Under the pieces are notes generated by a model. That model made no database searches. It was not told the DNA's origin and saw only the letters and a program-made list of their open reading frames with translations. A stretch of 60,989 nucleotides of DNA from an uncultured Fibrobacter sp. (GTDB lineage Bacteria; Fibrobacterota; Fibrobacteria; Fibrobacterales; Fibrobacteraceae), in NCBI GenBank assembly GCA_946405515.1, contig CAMJHM010000007.1:1-60989 (forward strand), written 5' to 3'. Shown piece after piece: positions 1 to 10,961 of the stretch; the first letter of the stretch is position 1; each line of letters starts with the position of its first letter. The position numbers and the translations under genes were made by a program.

Positions 1-3000
1 AATAGATGAACGCCTCGACACTCGGTTCGGGAGCGGCCCAGCCGGACTGGCCGTAATCCACGAGGTGCGCCTCGGGGAGAATGGGTCCAGAAATCGCGGC
101 GACGCCTGCAAGCTCGGCTCCGCCGAGCGGTCGCAACGCAATGCGGTTCATACCGGAGTCAAGCGCGAACAAGAGAGAATCGCCCATGCGGGAACTTTCC
201 CACAGACCGGAGGGCCGCAGGCCGTATGTACCGACATTTACACCGTTCACGGAAACTTCCACACGAGAATTGCCGGACGGATAGCCGCGACCGAACACAT
301 ACAGGGCATAGTTCCCGGCGCGGGGTGCGTCCACGTTCCAGACTGCCATACCGGATGTTCCCGAGCCCTGGCGCAGGTACGAGCGGCCGGGCAGCGCGCA
401 CGACTGGTCCACCACGAGGCCGGGCACGGAATCGAGTTCCACTGTGCGGACCGCAATCTGGACCGGTGTAGAATCGACCACGGAGGTGTCGACTGCGGAA
501 GTATCGCCGGGTTCCCTGTACGGGGGCAGGCTGTCCAGGTTCTGCAGGAACTGCACCTGTTCCTCCGTAAGCGCGGAATTGTACACGCGCAGGTTCGACA
601 TGCGGAAGTAAGCAGCAAATTGATCGGTTCCAAGCCTACCCAACAAAGGCGAACCAACACCCCGCATCAAGAAACCTCCGGGAAGAACCTTCCGCTCGAC
701 AAAGTTTCCATCTACATACAAGGAAACATCGGAACTGTCAAACACGAACACATAGCGGGCAGAAACTCCCGTACCAAGTAGCGGCGTAAACGAGACAGGT
801 CCCGAGCCCGCATCCGCATAAAGCAGTCCGTTCCGCACCCCGAGTTTCAGCGTATCCACGTTTTCGGCCCACGTAAAAACGAGACCGTCAAGTTCACCGA
901 CTATGCCATTAAATTCAACACTCATTGGAGTCGCAGAATCACTGAAAATACTGTCCGTAGCCAGCGCATAGTCTCCCGGATCCAACAGTGAAATTCTCCC
1001 TCCATAAGTCCAGTGCGTCACCAACGGACCGAGTTTTAAGTCAACCTGCGTTCCAAGGATTTCATAGGCATAAGAACCGGTTCCCTCCGACATCGGGTAC
1101 CACAACACAAGCGACGACGGGAACGGGTAAAGTTGTCTCGATTGCCAAGATTCTTCCACATGGTTGTGGCCCATGTCCTCGACACGGACATCCACCGTCG
1201 CACGGCAACCCGTGCAGTGATGCAATAACACAGGACTCAACACAAATTCTTCATAGAGTACAGTGTCGGCTGTCATCCCACCAAACGGAACCATTCGCGT
1301 TTCCACGAGATAACCGCCAAAGCGTACATTCACGACTGCATTCGAGATGCCGCTGACGGAATCGGCAAGGGAAGCAGACACCTGCAGGACACGGGCCCCG
1401 CTGTCGCCATCCACAACGGCAACCTCAAAGTCGCTTAGCGAAGGAGGCAGAGAGTCGACGCGGACCATCGGACCGCGGACGCGTTCCGTCGAGCCGTCCA
1501 CGCCGTAGTAGTCGGCACGGGAAGTGTACACGTCGGCAGGCAGCCAGATGTCGCCACGCCGGGCCTCCCACGCAATTGCCGGGCCCGAGAGCACTCCCTG
1601 GTGCTCGGCGGCCACGGAACCGCCAACACGCAACTGCAGCAGGTAGTTGCCGCGGCCCGTGCACGGGTTCGCGAATTCAAGCATTCCGTTGTACGTACCC
1701 GCCCACACAGTATCGGACGCAGGTTCCGCACAAATTAACGTATCGGGAACGGATGGCGGACCGACCGGCACGACACTCTTTGCTGTCAGCGTATCGAGCA
1801 CAACGAAGGTCGAGAAGGTGCGAGTCGTACCCTTCAGGAAGACGTAGTCCCATGTAGTATTATCACAGGAGTCTCGCGTATCAACGCCACCACTGACCTC
1901 AACAAAACACTCATACGAAACATTTTCCAGCGGAACAATTTCCCTGTTTTCAAAATCGGGCTTGTATATTTTCAGTTCATCCAGATCGTGACCGGAGTTT
2001 CTCACATCGTTATGCGAAAGTTTCACCTTCACTACTGGCCACAAGCTGTCAACATCGCCAAAGTCATGTGACGGCAGCACCTCCACCACCGGCCCCTGCA
2101 CGGCAAGCCCCTTGAAAGTCTTGAACACGTACTCTTCCGGAGCGACACTGCGTACAGTCACATCCACGGTATCATCACCCCATGCTCCTGCGGCAAATTC
2201 TACTCCAGCATTTGCGTAAGCAGCCTGCACGTAGGCGAAGGAATCTGGATCAACACGTGAACCCACGTGCAAATCCAGTTTTCGGTAATTCATGAAACCG
2301 TCCGATCCCCATGTGAGGAAGAAAGTCACAGGCCCCTGTAAATGGCTCATGTTGAAACGGGTCAGCACAGGGAATGGCTCTGCCAACGGCATAGAATCCT
2401 GCACGCCCGACGCAACAGGATATGTATATCCGTCATGTTCGTAGCTCAGTTTCCATGGAGCGTTAGCTCCGGGCACACGGCCGCGGAACGTCGCTATTTC
2501 CGTTGCACGCGAAGTCGGCGCCATGCCGTTCCATGTAACATTAAATTTGTACCCTGCAGAATCGTAGCTAGCCCAAAGGAGAGGGTGTTTGGAAAGCATC
2601 GTATCGGCATGGAGTGTATCGCGTTCAAGCAAGGAATCTAAAGCAACATTCAGATTCTTTGTCCAGGGATTGCCCAAAAGCGAATCAATGCCGTTCTGGC
2701 GGAACACATTTGCGAGCGGGACGGAATGTTTACGTGTTTCAAAATCCATCGCGATTGTGGAATCCGCCGAGAAAACATAGTCCAGCACGGGCGTCAGCGT
2801 ATCGCCGCCGGTCGTTATATTCCAAGTTGTCATTCCAGAAGAAGTATCAACAACCCATCTGGGATTTTGAATCCTATTGCCCAAGGAATCCACTTCCACA
2901 GGGCGGAATTTTCCCATAATCATTCCGTTCACAGAACCATGACGGAATATACCGGGAGTTACAGACTTTAAGGAATCCTGATTTATTGACCACAGGCCTG

Positions 3001-6000
3001 CAGCCGTATCTGAAAGTTTCACAGAATAAGAATAGAGACTATCCAGATCGTTGTGAGTGGGAATTGGGAATGATGGAAAAAATGGTGACGATTGTGTAAC
3101 TGGATTTTTAACATAACCGAGATCTGATACAAATACGCTATCCCAATAAACGTCATCCCAATCACCGGCTCCCACATGTATACGTGATCGCAAATCAGGG
3201 TAGTACACGAGGGAATATGACGGATCAGCAAACCTAGTTCCCTCAAACAGGTTCGTGTCCAACGAGCCTGCATAGGGATAGGGCACCCAAAAGTTATTAT
3301 CATCTTGAATAATGGCTTCATCTGGAGTCATAACGGGAGCCACGACAAAATATATATTCGGCGAATCATCATAGCGGGTAGAATCATATTTTCCGCTAGG
3401 CGTCCTCCATTGCTCATACATTGCCGCATGGTTCGAACTATACATACTATTACATTTAAGCTTATTACAAGCCGCGACTTGGAAATTGGGCTTCATACCC
3501 GCCGAGAAGAAGGTAACAGAAAACATGGACGGAATCAAAGAGGTTATGGTATCTATTTCGTCGCTAAATACCAGCGGGTTCATGCCCGTCTCCCGCATGG
3601 GGAAACGTTCAGCCTCGAACGCCGAGATCCGCGCATCGGACGTATTATAGCTATATTCCCAGCCATTTGTGCCGTAATGATTCTTGAAACGTCCCGTATC
3701 CGCTGGCAGTATCTTGCCCCTATCGTAATCTTCCTTGTTGGTCTTGAAATACCCCTTTTCACCAAAAAGAGTCTTGTTCGTCGGATCAAATCGCACATAG
3801 CGGTTCGCGAGGTTATTATAACCCCATTTTTTATTAGGGCTTCGATCCGGATGCCAATAATTGGACCTCACGACAAATCTCAGATTTATACCAATGTTCG
3901 AGAAACTGCCATTATAACCAGAACAAGAATTATTGACATTGTATTTGTCAATACCATAGTCATCGGGTAACATTGGACCTATATCAACCCCCATCATTCC
4001 AGCATGGGGATTGTAGGATTCCAAAGCGTTTTTAAGATTAGCCATATTGTTTTCATCTTCACGAGACAAGCCACAAACAGAACTATCAATCAAGCTTGTG
4101 TCTACAGAACAAGGGCTACTTCCCTCCTGAGACTCATCCGAAAGATGTGCAGTATAGTTATGATAATGGAATGTTTCCCGTTTCCCTTCCCAAAAAACCG
4201 GAAGACCATTCCAATTATTGAACCATTGCCGCATACTCGTATTATTACCATATGAATCCTTTAACCACAGAGAATTCCAATTCTCAATCTTTTTATTAAC
4301 AGCCACATCATTCTCTGCACGTCCCATTACCACCGAATCGCCCATATCAGTAACAATCTTCGAAAATACATCTATCGGCAAAATTTTCACAGCTGCACCC
4401 ATATTATATACGGAATGACCATAACTAGAGACTGGTTCCCCATGATTCCAATGTCCAACAATCTTCATATCGGGATCAAGCGTTAAATCTGTTGAAAAAC
4501 TAGCTGTTCCGTTCCCATGTTCAAGCATAACGGCCCTAAATACCTTAATTTTGTAAGGATACCCAGTATCTTCATCAGTACAATAATCATCGCAATTCTG
4601 GCCTACTGTAAAAATGCATTCCCCGAGACCTCTCTCATTATGCTTGACATTTATCCCCTCCGCAACCAGCAGCACAGCCACCGTCACGGGGAACCTGTCC
4701 CTGTGCCTGCGTATGCCCACGCTGTAGCGATACTTCTTGTAGAACGCAGGAGCCTGTCTGGCTATCCCATTGTTATTTGTCCAAGGTTCCCATTTGTATC
4801 GGAAGGTCCTGTTCTCTTCGGGAAGGTAGTTCATCGACGCATGCGCCTTCATCAAGTAGTCAATGGACCCCACGTAGCGCAAGTCGCCGAAGGAGTCAAG
4901 GTGAGCCTCGTCTACAGTGAGCACGGCCGGATAACCCATTGAACTCGAAACAACAGTGGTGTCTTCACGTAAATTTTCGCGACTTTTTACGTCAAATTCG
5001 TATTCAAGAGTATCAAGCGCAGTCGTCCCGGCAGCATCACTGTAGGCCGTCAAACGGAACATATATTTGCCAAAATTAGTCCCGGCCTCCCGGCCGTCCC
5101 AACTGACCATGTTCGCCATGTTGGATGCCCCAGCATACACGAGTTTTGTTCCCAGCGATTTTTCAAACCCGTTCGGGCCAATGACTTCTTCCTTTACATA
5201 AGCTGCACGCCCATGCAATCCGTAACGGAACGCTATGCCCCCAAACATCACTGCATTGGTATCGGAAAAATCCAATCCAACATATAATTCACCGGGCACG
5301 GTCGTTCCCGCCACGAGTTTAGTAGCGTCGTGCAACAAGTTCCAGCATTTTTCGTTCGTGACAATCCTTGACGGATCAACCTTGCTATATGCCACCACCT
5401 TCACGCAGGCGCTATCACCATCCGCATAAATACCGCCGTCATTCTGACCGCTCCACACGTGATTCATTTTGTAACGCTGCGGATACACGTAAACAACACC
5501 CGCACCGCCATAGTCGGGTAAGGCCTCGTCCGCGGTCCGGTTCCCGCAATAGACATTACGGTAAGCACTATCCACCGTGGAAACATCCACCGTAAACGCC
5601 GAGCCAGAGGCAAACACCAAATGTAACGAATCTCCCGCGAGACTATCGAGCGCCCATGTCACGCTCCTATCATAGGCGGGAACAAGAATTCCTCCTGCCT
5701 CCACGGAGCCCATCGCCGCAGAGTCCTCGGCAGCAAGCGCAAACAGCGAATCCGACGAGCGTTTGTCCAAAGAATCTGCGAGGAATCTCAGGGTAAGCCT
5801 AGGCGGATGTCGCTTGGCTCCTGACGGCACCTGCAATGTGTCGTTCCCCGGCAAACGTTTCTGTGCAAGATATGCAGAATCAATGACCACACCTTCCACA
5901 TTCCCCTTCCAGTAAACGTGCCATGCACCACTATCCTGCCACACGTAAAGGCCACTATCAATTGATGAGGGAACCATCTTGAACGGGGAAACGATAGCCG

Positions 6001-9000
6001 GGTCGAACGTATGCGAGGACGCCTCCACCGACGAAGTATCCCCAGCAATGAACATCGTGACTGTTGACCTCACCTTCCACGAAGTCGTATCGGAAACATG
6101 CTCTAGTTCGATAGCTATTGTGTCCACAACGCCTGGGACTTGTTGTTTCGGGGCGTCAATTTTTATATTCGTCTCCGTTGTATCATGCAGAGGATCGAGT
6201 TTAGAATATACAGTAACGCCAATAACGGAGGATGCCCAAGCACATGTATCACAGGCTCGAACGGACAGTTTCAAGGAGTCCGCATTATAAGACGAACTGT
6301 CAAGTGTCCAAATAGCCAAGTCACGTTCCTTTTCGCCTACACCATGGGCCAGGTATTCAAACCCCTCATCAACATGCCATGCGGTATCTTTCCATGCCAA
6401 TTTGAAGGAAACCTTGTTCCCGTCTCCACCAACGACCGGATTCGGAGTTTCGCCCTTCACCAAGACCTTGCCATAATAAAACTCATTCAATGAATTCGTG
6501 GGATACGTAATACGCGGGTAACGAGCCCCCATGCCAAAAAAGTCTAGACCGGAACCGAAATTGCCCGCGGCATCGTAACAACCGATATACACTGTCCATG
6601 AACCGTTCGGCATTCCCCTTACAAGATCGTCAATGGAAAAAGAGAGTTTTCCCTCTGTCACACCTGTAGCGAAGGCCAATGTATCAGCGGGCTTCCAGCC
6701 CGTAATGGTTCCTGCAGCATCCAGACTCCGCACACACGAAAGTGTCGAGACGTTACGGGAATCGTCCATGTTCTGACTAACAAGAGCAGACATTCCCTTG
6801 CCGACAAGAACAGCGACCGAGTCGAATGACACGCCACCGGAGGACACATCATAAACCGATGGAGCGGTCCTATCCACAATAATTGAGTCTGCAAGTCTGG
6901 TTTCTGAGACATTACCCGCAGCATCCGTAAGCACCACATGGACAGAATACACACCGTCAGCAAGTCTATTCGCTTCAGGTTCAACGAAACGATACTTCAC
7001 CTCAGCAATATTCGTATCCAGCGAGCCAAGATAATCACGCGATGAACCCCTCAACGAATCGCGAGAATCGCGAAATACAATTTCAACTTTTACACCAGAA
7101 GACTTTCGTCCATACAAATCCTCATGTACACGGAATGAAGTAGACATCAAATTGCAAGAATTGAGCACAAAACCCGAACGGGAAATTCTTAATGAGTCAC
7201 AACCAGAAACGGTCGTATCACGAATCGAGCTAAATGAAACGGAATTCGACACTACCGATGGAGCGACATTGTCAATCCATATTGAATCACTGAGAACAGT
7301 ACCATTGAATCCCGGTTTGAAACCCGTCGAATCCGTAACAAGAAGCCATGCTGATGTATCTGAATCACTGATATTCAAGAGTCTGTTGCTGGAAACAGAA
7401 TCCGGGTCTGCATAATCAAACGCCTGCACAACAAGCAAATAGGGACCAGGTGCCGGGCGCGATGTTGGCCAGCGAATATCCACGCTTTTTGCATTGTGAC
7501 GGGTCTTTTGGAACAATGTGGACACGTTACCCAAAGCATCAACAAGCATTCCACGAATACCGCGAATCGGCTCAAATGACGAATCTGGATACACAACCGC
7601 ACCCCATACGCCATCGGAAGAACTTCCCGAAAGGACCTTCTTTGGAACGTTAAGTTCAAGGACTGGCGGGGTTGCGTCAACAAAAACGAGTGACTTCAGA
7701 CCAAAAGACTCCGTGCTGCCAGAAGAATTCCGCATCTCGAAAGTCCATTCCAAAACATACTCGCCATCGACCGGGCAGCTAAACTGGGAGACAACAGAAT
7801 CCAAAGACGCCGAAGCCATCCAATAATCCGCAGTTGAGTTCGATTCTGCAGGGATACGATAGAACCTCGCAGACACAGAATCCGAGCAAACAGAATCTTT
7901 TCCGGACCTCGAAACTTTCACTCCGACCGAAGTAAGTTCATACTGATCGTAGCCCTCATTATTTACCTTCACAGACACTGTGCCGAGATGGGATATGCGG
8001 GCAAAATCCATCGGCCAAACCGCACTGGCATTGAAGTCTGTCGCTTTAAAGAAGAACGGGAATTTCGCACTCGTAAGCTTGCCGACTTTGTTCATCACTG
8101 CAATGTATATGATATTCGCGCCATCCTCCATAAGACCACCCATTTCATAGCTGTTGAAGGATGGGTCATTTTTGTGAATGTCGTTATATTTGTCAATAAT
8201 ATCCTGTGGACGGAATACAAACAAACCGTTCTTGGTTACAGGCGAAACAACAAGCGTATCCACAGGCTCGCCCTTCTTATAAGATTCTTCAAAATACACA
8301 TACCACTGTCCAGAAGACTTACGTTCGTAAATTATCTGTATTCGCGTATTGAAATCCAGCTTGAACCATCTCAAACTGTCAGGCTGTAAGTCGTCCACCT
8401 GGAATCTGATTTCTTCCATATAGTCGCTGACTTCTAACCTTCCCAAATTAGCGTACCGGACACTTTTTTCCCCGCCAGGGCCATAAGCGACATCCTTCAC
8501 CGTTATGTTCTCATTACCGCCACGGAACCCGTCAAAAGACGACAAGGGCATCTTCAACCACCCGGAATCAGCGCAGAGGCTGTTAAAAGATTTCCAACTA
8601 AAAACTTCACCCGAGGTACACTGTTGTTTCGCAACCAGCGGCACAACGACCGTATCCGTCCCGTCCAGTCTGCGTACGGATGCGATGGATATCGATGGCG
8701 TTCCGAACAGCATGGATCCAATATCAGGAATAGAACCGGAAAACTTTTTTCCATGATAATCAAGTCCCTCATAAGAAACCGAGTCAACCAAAGTCGCCAT
8801 AAGGGACAAATCATGGGTGACCTTCAAGTTTTTACTATTCTTCGCAAGTTTCTTCACCTTGGCCGAAGTCAAGCCCACAAGAGCCACATTAGTCGCAAAT
8901 TCAGCCGCACTACAAATCTTGCCATAGGCAGCATTGGCGCGGGTCACTATTTCGCAAGCCACATTCAAAGCAAGATCAACCACTTGACGATCGGTTTCCA

Positions 9001-10666
9001 GTTCACCGACATCAGATAGAAGGTCTCGGTACTTTTCAAGCGAGGATAGATCCGAAGCATATGACGAATACTGCGCAGTATAGGCGCTCTTCTTTTTCAA
9101 TATATCCTGAAACCCATAGCCATAGCGATTTGCCTCGCGGAAAGCAGACACATTTGCGCCCATCGCACTGTAATAGGGCACATCAAAGGAACCTTCATCA
9201 AAGAAATTCAAGGAATAATTCGCGAGGTTGGCAGCCATCAGCGCCATGCCCTCCTTAGCGCAGCCCGACACCGAGCCGCCACCTACTGCGCATTTGCCTG
9301 CATTTCCGATGGCGTCACGGACTTCGGGAGAGAAGTACTTCATGAGTAACGAATATATCTCAGATTTGTAAGAATCCGGCACAAAGGTGTCCACGACACG
9401 CAATAGTTTGTAGACCGTACCGGGGATATCGTCCTTATTGAGCCCATCCCGACGAAGTTCTGAGACTGCGGCCAGTACTCGAGCCGCATCGGCTGCGTAA
9501 CCCGAATACTGCGAATAGGAAGCCAACGCCGCCTGCACATTCCCGTTTTCCATTATTTCTTCGGCCAAGTCATCAAGATTTTCCTGTGCTGAGGCGCCAA
9601 AGGCAGATTTCAGCGAATCAGCAAGGACATTGACCAATTTTTCCTTGGATACATGAAACTTCGATTGTTCGGCAAAATCTGACAGCGTGCGGCGGCCATT
9701 GCCAACACTCGGCAAACCGTAAGAATAGACGATATTGTATGCAGGGTGGGAGAATCCGTTACCAACAGCCCCGGCATTCAAAAGCTGGGTCCCGCCAAGA
9801 TGTTCGGACATTCCCGATGGCACAAGCCCTACATACTTGTCGTCGGAAACGCTAGCATCCTGCGTAAGATACCAAGTCGCCGCATTGCTGGCAGAATAGC
9901 CATCATACAAGCTAGATAAGTCTTTTGACACGTCACCCACAGACATAGCCATTCCCATCACGGCATCCTTCAAGAGGCCAATCATCATGTCCTGCAAACC
10001 GTCTGTGCCACCAACAATGTACGCTGCAAGGGCAAGCGTAACCAAAGTGGCATATTTCGTGTAGTCTGCCCCACGATCCAAACGGTCCGTACCTTTGAAA
10101 ACAGCTTGGTCGGCAAGACCCGTGCCTTCATGAGGAGTGTTAAAGAACACAACGTTCGATATATCACCCCTGTAATCTGGTCCCTGAATGTACTCGCGAA
10201 CAGCAAGACCCGCAGCACCATCAGCAATTACAACGAATCGTGAAGGAACCACGTCTGGACGAGCATTTTTCAACGAGTCAAGGTTCTTGTATTTTTTCTT
10301 CAGTTTTTTCAGTTCTGAACTAGAGCCTTCCGAATACCACTTGACCAAAGCGGATTCAAAGATTGACTTCCCGGATGTACGGGAGAGATATTCTTGAGCA
10401 AATTCGGCAGGAGTTCCTTGAGACATGTCATAAAACGAGCAATAAACCAGCGCAGTATCGCTGACAATATTATTTTGCACGTAATTTTTAAGGGCCGTTT
10501 TTTCCCATATATTTATCTGAGAAGAGTTACCCTCCCCCTGGGTTCCAAGAAGTACATAAATCGTCCCAGAGGCAGATTCTACGGGAGCTGCATACAAAGC
10601 TGCCGCGCAGAAAAACACCATTGTAAAGCAAACAGCCTTGTTCAGGAATCTCAATCCTTTTTTCAT
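1..10666 (-). CDS. Giant secreted multidomain protein with degenerate hydrolase domain, LamG-like and sugar-binding-like modules (C-terminus beyond window)
   Basis: I read this frame at many points from 10666 down to base 1 and found no stop, so the protein exceeds 3,555 residues and is cut by the left edge. The ATG has an AAGGA Shine-Dalgarno 8 nt upstream. Residues 1-27 form a signal peptide (KK start, hydrophobic core, AxA end). Residues about 35-190 resemble a PGAP1/lipase-type alpha/beta hydrolase: VVIADGAAGLAVREYI (145-160) aligns with the usual AHSMGGLVAREY nucleophile elbow and NTPHEGT (176-182) with the NTPHxGS strand. The nucleophile Ser is Gly150 and its His is Asp, so catalysis is probably lost. 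The middle is rich in Ig-like strands with DTxxP and DxxxP turns. Residues about 3190-3370 (from LVLWYPMSEGT) look like a LamG/ConA-like jelly roll, and about 3430-3535 like a CBM6/35-type beta-sandwich. A surface or secreted adhesin-like role is inferred, not shown. Confidence 0.85.
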   Translation of the reverse strand, partial: MKKGLRFLNKAVCFTMVFFCAAALYAAPVESASGTIYVLLGTQGEGNSSQINIWEKTALKNYVQNNIVSDTALVYCSFYDMSQGTPAEFAQEYLSRTSGKSIFESALVKWYSEGSSSELKKLKKKYKNLDSLKNARPDVVPSRFVVIADGAAGLAVREYIQGPDYRGDISNVVFFNTPHEGTGLADQAVFKGTDRLDRGADYTKYATLVTLALAAYIVGGTDGLQDMMIGLLKDAVMGMAMSVGDVSKDLSSLYDGYSASNAATWYLTQDASVSDDKYVGLVPSGMSEHLGGTQLLNAGAVGNGFSHPAYNIVYSYGLPSVGNGRRTLSDFAEQSKFHVSKEKLVNVLADSLKSAFGASAQENLDDLAEEIMENGNVQAALASYSQYSGYAADAARVLAAVSELRRDGLNKDDIPGTVYKLLRVVDTFVPDSYKSEIYSLLMKYFSPEVRDAIGNAGKCAVGGGSVSGCAKEGMALMAANLANYSLNFFDEGSFDVPYYSAMGANVSAFREANRYGYGFQDILKKKSAYTAQYSSYASDLSSLEKYRDLLSDVGELETDRQVVDLALNVACEIVTRANAAYGKICSAAEFATNVALVGLTSAKVKKLAKNSKNLKVTHDLSLMATLVDSVSYEGLDYHGKKFSGSIPDIGSMLFGTPSISIASVRRLDGTDTVVVPLVAKQQCTSGEVFSWKSFNSLCADSGWLKMPLSSFDGFRGGNENITVKDVAYGPGGEKSVRYANLGRLEVSDYMEEIRFQVDDLQPDSLRWFKLDFNTRIQIIYERKSSGQWYVYFEESYKKGEPVDTLVVSPVTKNGLFVFRPQDIIDKYNDIHKNDPSFNSYEMGGLMEDGANIIYIAVMNKVGKLTSAKFPFFFKATDFNASAVWPMDFARISHLGTVSVKVNNEGYDQYELTSVGVKVSRSGKDSVCSDSVSARFYRIPAESNSTADYWMASASLDSVVSQFSCPVDGEYVLEWTFEMRNSSGSTESFGLKSLVFVDATPPVLELNVPKKVLSGSSSDGVWGAVVYPDSSFEPIRGIRGMLVDALGNVSTLFQKTRHNAKSVDIRWPTSRPAPGPYLLVVQAFDYADPDSVSSNRLLNISDSDTSAWLLVTDSTGFKPGFNGTVLSDSIWIDNVAPSVVSNSVSFSSIRDTTVSGCDSLRISRSGFVLNSCNLMSTSFRVHEDLYGRKSSGVKVEIVFRDSRDSLRGSSRDYLGSLDTNIAEVKYRFVEPEANRLADGVYSVHVVLTDAAGNVSETRLADSIIVDRTAPSVYDVSSGGVSFDSVAVLVGKGMSALVSQNMDDSRNVSTLSCVRSLDAAGTITGWKPADTLAFATGVTEGKLSFSIDDLVRGMPNGSWTVYIGCYDAAGNFGSGLDFFGMGARYPRITYPTNSLNEFYYGKVLVKGETPNPVVGGDGNKVSFKLAWKDTAWHVDEGFEYLAHGVGEKERDLAIWTLDSSSYNADSLKLSVRACDTCAWASSVIGVTVYSKLDPLHDTTETNIKIDAPKQQVPGVVDTIAIELEHVSDTTSWKVRSTVTMFIAGDTSSVEASSHTFDPAIVSPFKMVPSSIDSGLYVWQDSGAWHVYWKGNVEGVVIDSAYLAQKRLPGNDTLQVPSGAKRHPPRLTLRFLADSLDKRSSDSLFALAAEDSAAMGSVEAGGILVPAYDRSVTWALDSLAGDSLHLVFASGSAFTVDVSTVDSAYRNVYCGNRTADEALPDYGGAGVVYVYPQRYKMNHVWSGQNDGGIYADGDSACVKVVAYSKVDPSRIVTNEKCWNLLHDATKLVAGTTVPGELYVGLDFSDTNAVMFGGIAFRYGLHGRAAYVKEEVIGPNGFEKSLGTKLVYAGASNMANMVSWDGREAGTNFGKYMFRLTAYSDAAGTTALDTLEYEFDVKSRENLREDTTVVSSSMGYPAVLTVDEAHLDSFGDLRYVGSIDYLMKAHASMNYLPEENRTFRYKWEPWTNNNGIARQAPAFYKKYRYSVGIRRHRDRFPVTVAVLLVAEGINVKHNERGLGECIFTVGQNCDDYCTDEDTGYPYKIKVFRAVMLEHGNGTASFSTDLTLDPDMKIVGHWNHGEPVSSYGHSVYNMGAAVKILPIDVFSKIVTDMGDSVVMGRAENDVAVNKKIENWNSLWLKDSYGNNTSMRQWFNNWNGLPVFWEGKRETFHYHNYTAHLSDESQEGSSPCSVDTSLIDSSVCGLSREDENNMANLKNALESYNPHAGMMGVDIGPMLPDDYGIDKYNVNNSCSGYNGSFSNIGINLRFVVRSNYWHPDRSPNKKWGYNNLANRYVRFDPTNKTLFGEKGYFKTNKEDYDRGKILPADTGRFKNHYGTNGWEYSYNTSDARISAFEAERFPMRETGMNPLVFSDEIDTITSLIPSMFSVTFFSAGMKPNFQVAACNKLKCNSMYSSNHAAMYEQWRTPSGKYDSTRYDDSPNIYFVVAPVMTPDEAIIQDDNNFWVPYPYAGSLDTNLFEGTRFADPSYSLVYYPDLRSRIHVGAGDWDDVYWDSVFVSDLGYVKNPVTQSSPFFPSFPIPTHNDLDSLYSYSVKLSDTAAGLWSINQDSLKSVTPGIFRHGSVNGMIMGKFRPVEVDSLGNRIQNPRWVVDTSSGMTTWNITTGGDTLTPVLDYVFSADSTIAMDFETRKHSVPLANVFRQNGIDSLLGNPWTKNLNVALDSLLERDTLHADTMLSKHPLLWASYDSAGYKFNVTWNGMAPTSRATEIATFRGRVPGANAPWKLSYEHDGYTYPVASGVQDSMPLAEPFPVLTRFNMSHLQGPVTFFLTWGSDGFMNYRKLDLHVGSRVDPDSFAYVQAAYANAGVEFAAGAWGDDTVDVTVRSVAPEEYVFKTFKGLAVQGPVVEVLPSHDFGDVDSLWPVVKVKLSHNDVRNSGHDLDELKIYKPDFENREIVPLENVSYECFVEVSGGVDTRDSCDNTTWDYVFLKGTTRTFSTFVVLDTLTAKSVVPVGPPSVPDTLICAEPASDTVWAGTYNGMLEFANPCTGRGNYLLQLRVGGSVAAEHQGVLSGPAIAWEARRGDIWLPADVYTSRADYYGVDGSTERVRGPMVRVDSLPPSLSDFEVAVVDGDSGARVLQVSASLADSVSGISNAVVNVRFGGYLVETRMVPFGGMTADTVLYEEFVLSPVLLHHCTGCRATVDVRVEDMGHNHVEESWQSRQLYPFPSSLVLWYPMSEGTGSYAYEILGTQVDLKLGPLVTHWTYGGRISLLDPGDYALATDSIFSDSATPMSVEFNGIVGELDGLVFTWAENVDTLKLGVRNGLLYADAGSGPVSFTPLLGTGVSARYVFVFDSSDVSLYVDGNFVERKVLPGGFLMRGVGSPLLGRLGTDQFAAYFRMSNLRVYNSALTEEQVQFLQNLDSLPPYREPGDTSAVDTSVVDSTPVQIAVRTVELDSVPGLVVDQSCALPGRSYLRQGSGTSGMAVWNVDAPRAGNYALYVFGRGYPSGNSRVEVSVNGVNVGTYGLRPSGLWESSRMGDSLLFALDSGMNRIALRPLGGAELAGVAAISGPILPEAHLVDYGQSGWAAPEPSVEAFIY

Positions 10667-10741
10667 TATCCCATCCTTCTTTTCTATCATCCCTATAGAA
10701 TAGTTGTCTTCGTCTCCGCAGCAACGACATACGGATTTTCA

Positions 10742-10914
10742 GGAAAAGAAAAAGGCGTGAGTCGAAAGCGCTTACCTATTCTGAGGGCTAGCACGCCCTT
10801 TTACCTGATAAGCACAAACAACCCACGCCCCAGATGGGACGTGAGCGTTCGTCTTATTCTCAGGTAAAATGAATGTGCTAGTTTCAGAATAGAGAATAAG
10901 AGTCGAAAACTCTA
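10742..10914 (-). ncRNA. Structured 5' leader RNA of the giant gene, with competing terminator-like hairpin
   Basis: Read on the minus strand, a long extended hairpin forms. The outer arms are 10875-10892 with 10776-10794 (16 pairs around a small internal loop). The inner arms are 10861-10869 with 10799-10807 (9 bp), 10853-10857 with 10808-10812 (5 bp), 10847-10852 with 10814-10819 (6 bp) and 10836-10843 with 10824-10831 (8 bp), closed by a 4-nt loop. Two inner pairs are G-U on this strand but A-C mismatches on the other, so the minus-strand RNA is the one that folds. An alternative hairpin, 10792-10802 with 10749-10759 (11 bp, followed by pyrimidines), shares bases with both outer and inner stems, as in an attenuator. 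I do not recognise it as a known riboswitch class. Confidence 0.6.
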
Positions 10915-10961
10915 ATACCGGACGCCAGGCATCTTACGACACCGAGCTATGTTACAAATAA

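Noticed and set aside
1..10666. Possible frameshift or pseudogene, because the giant frame contains many short plus-strand frames
   Set aside because: Reading the minus frame line by line showed no in-frame stop over the stretches checked, and continuous Ig-like, LamG-like and sugar-binding-like sequence.
10749..10892. The inverted repeat ahead of the giant gene as a MITE or transposon end
   Set aside because: No target-site duplication is visible, the arms are interrupted, and G-U pairs favour a minus-strand RNA; kept as a leader RNA instead.
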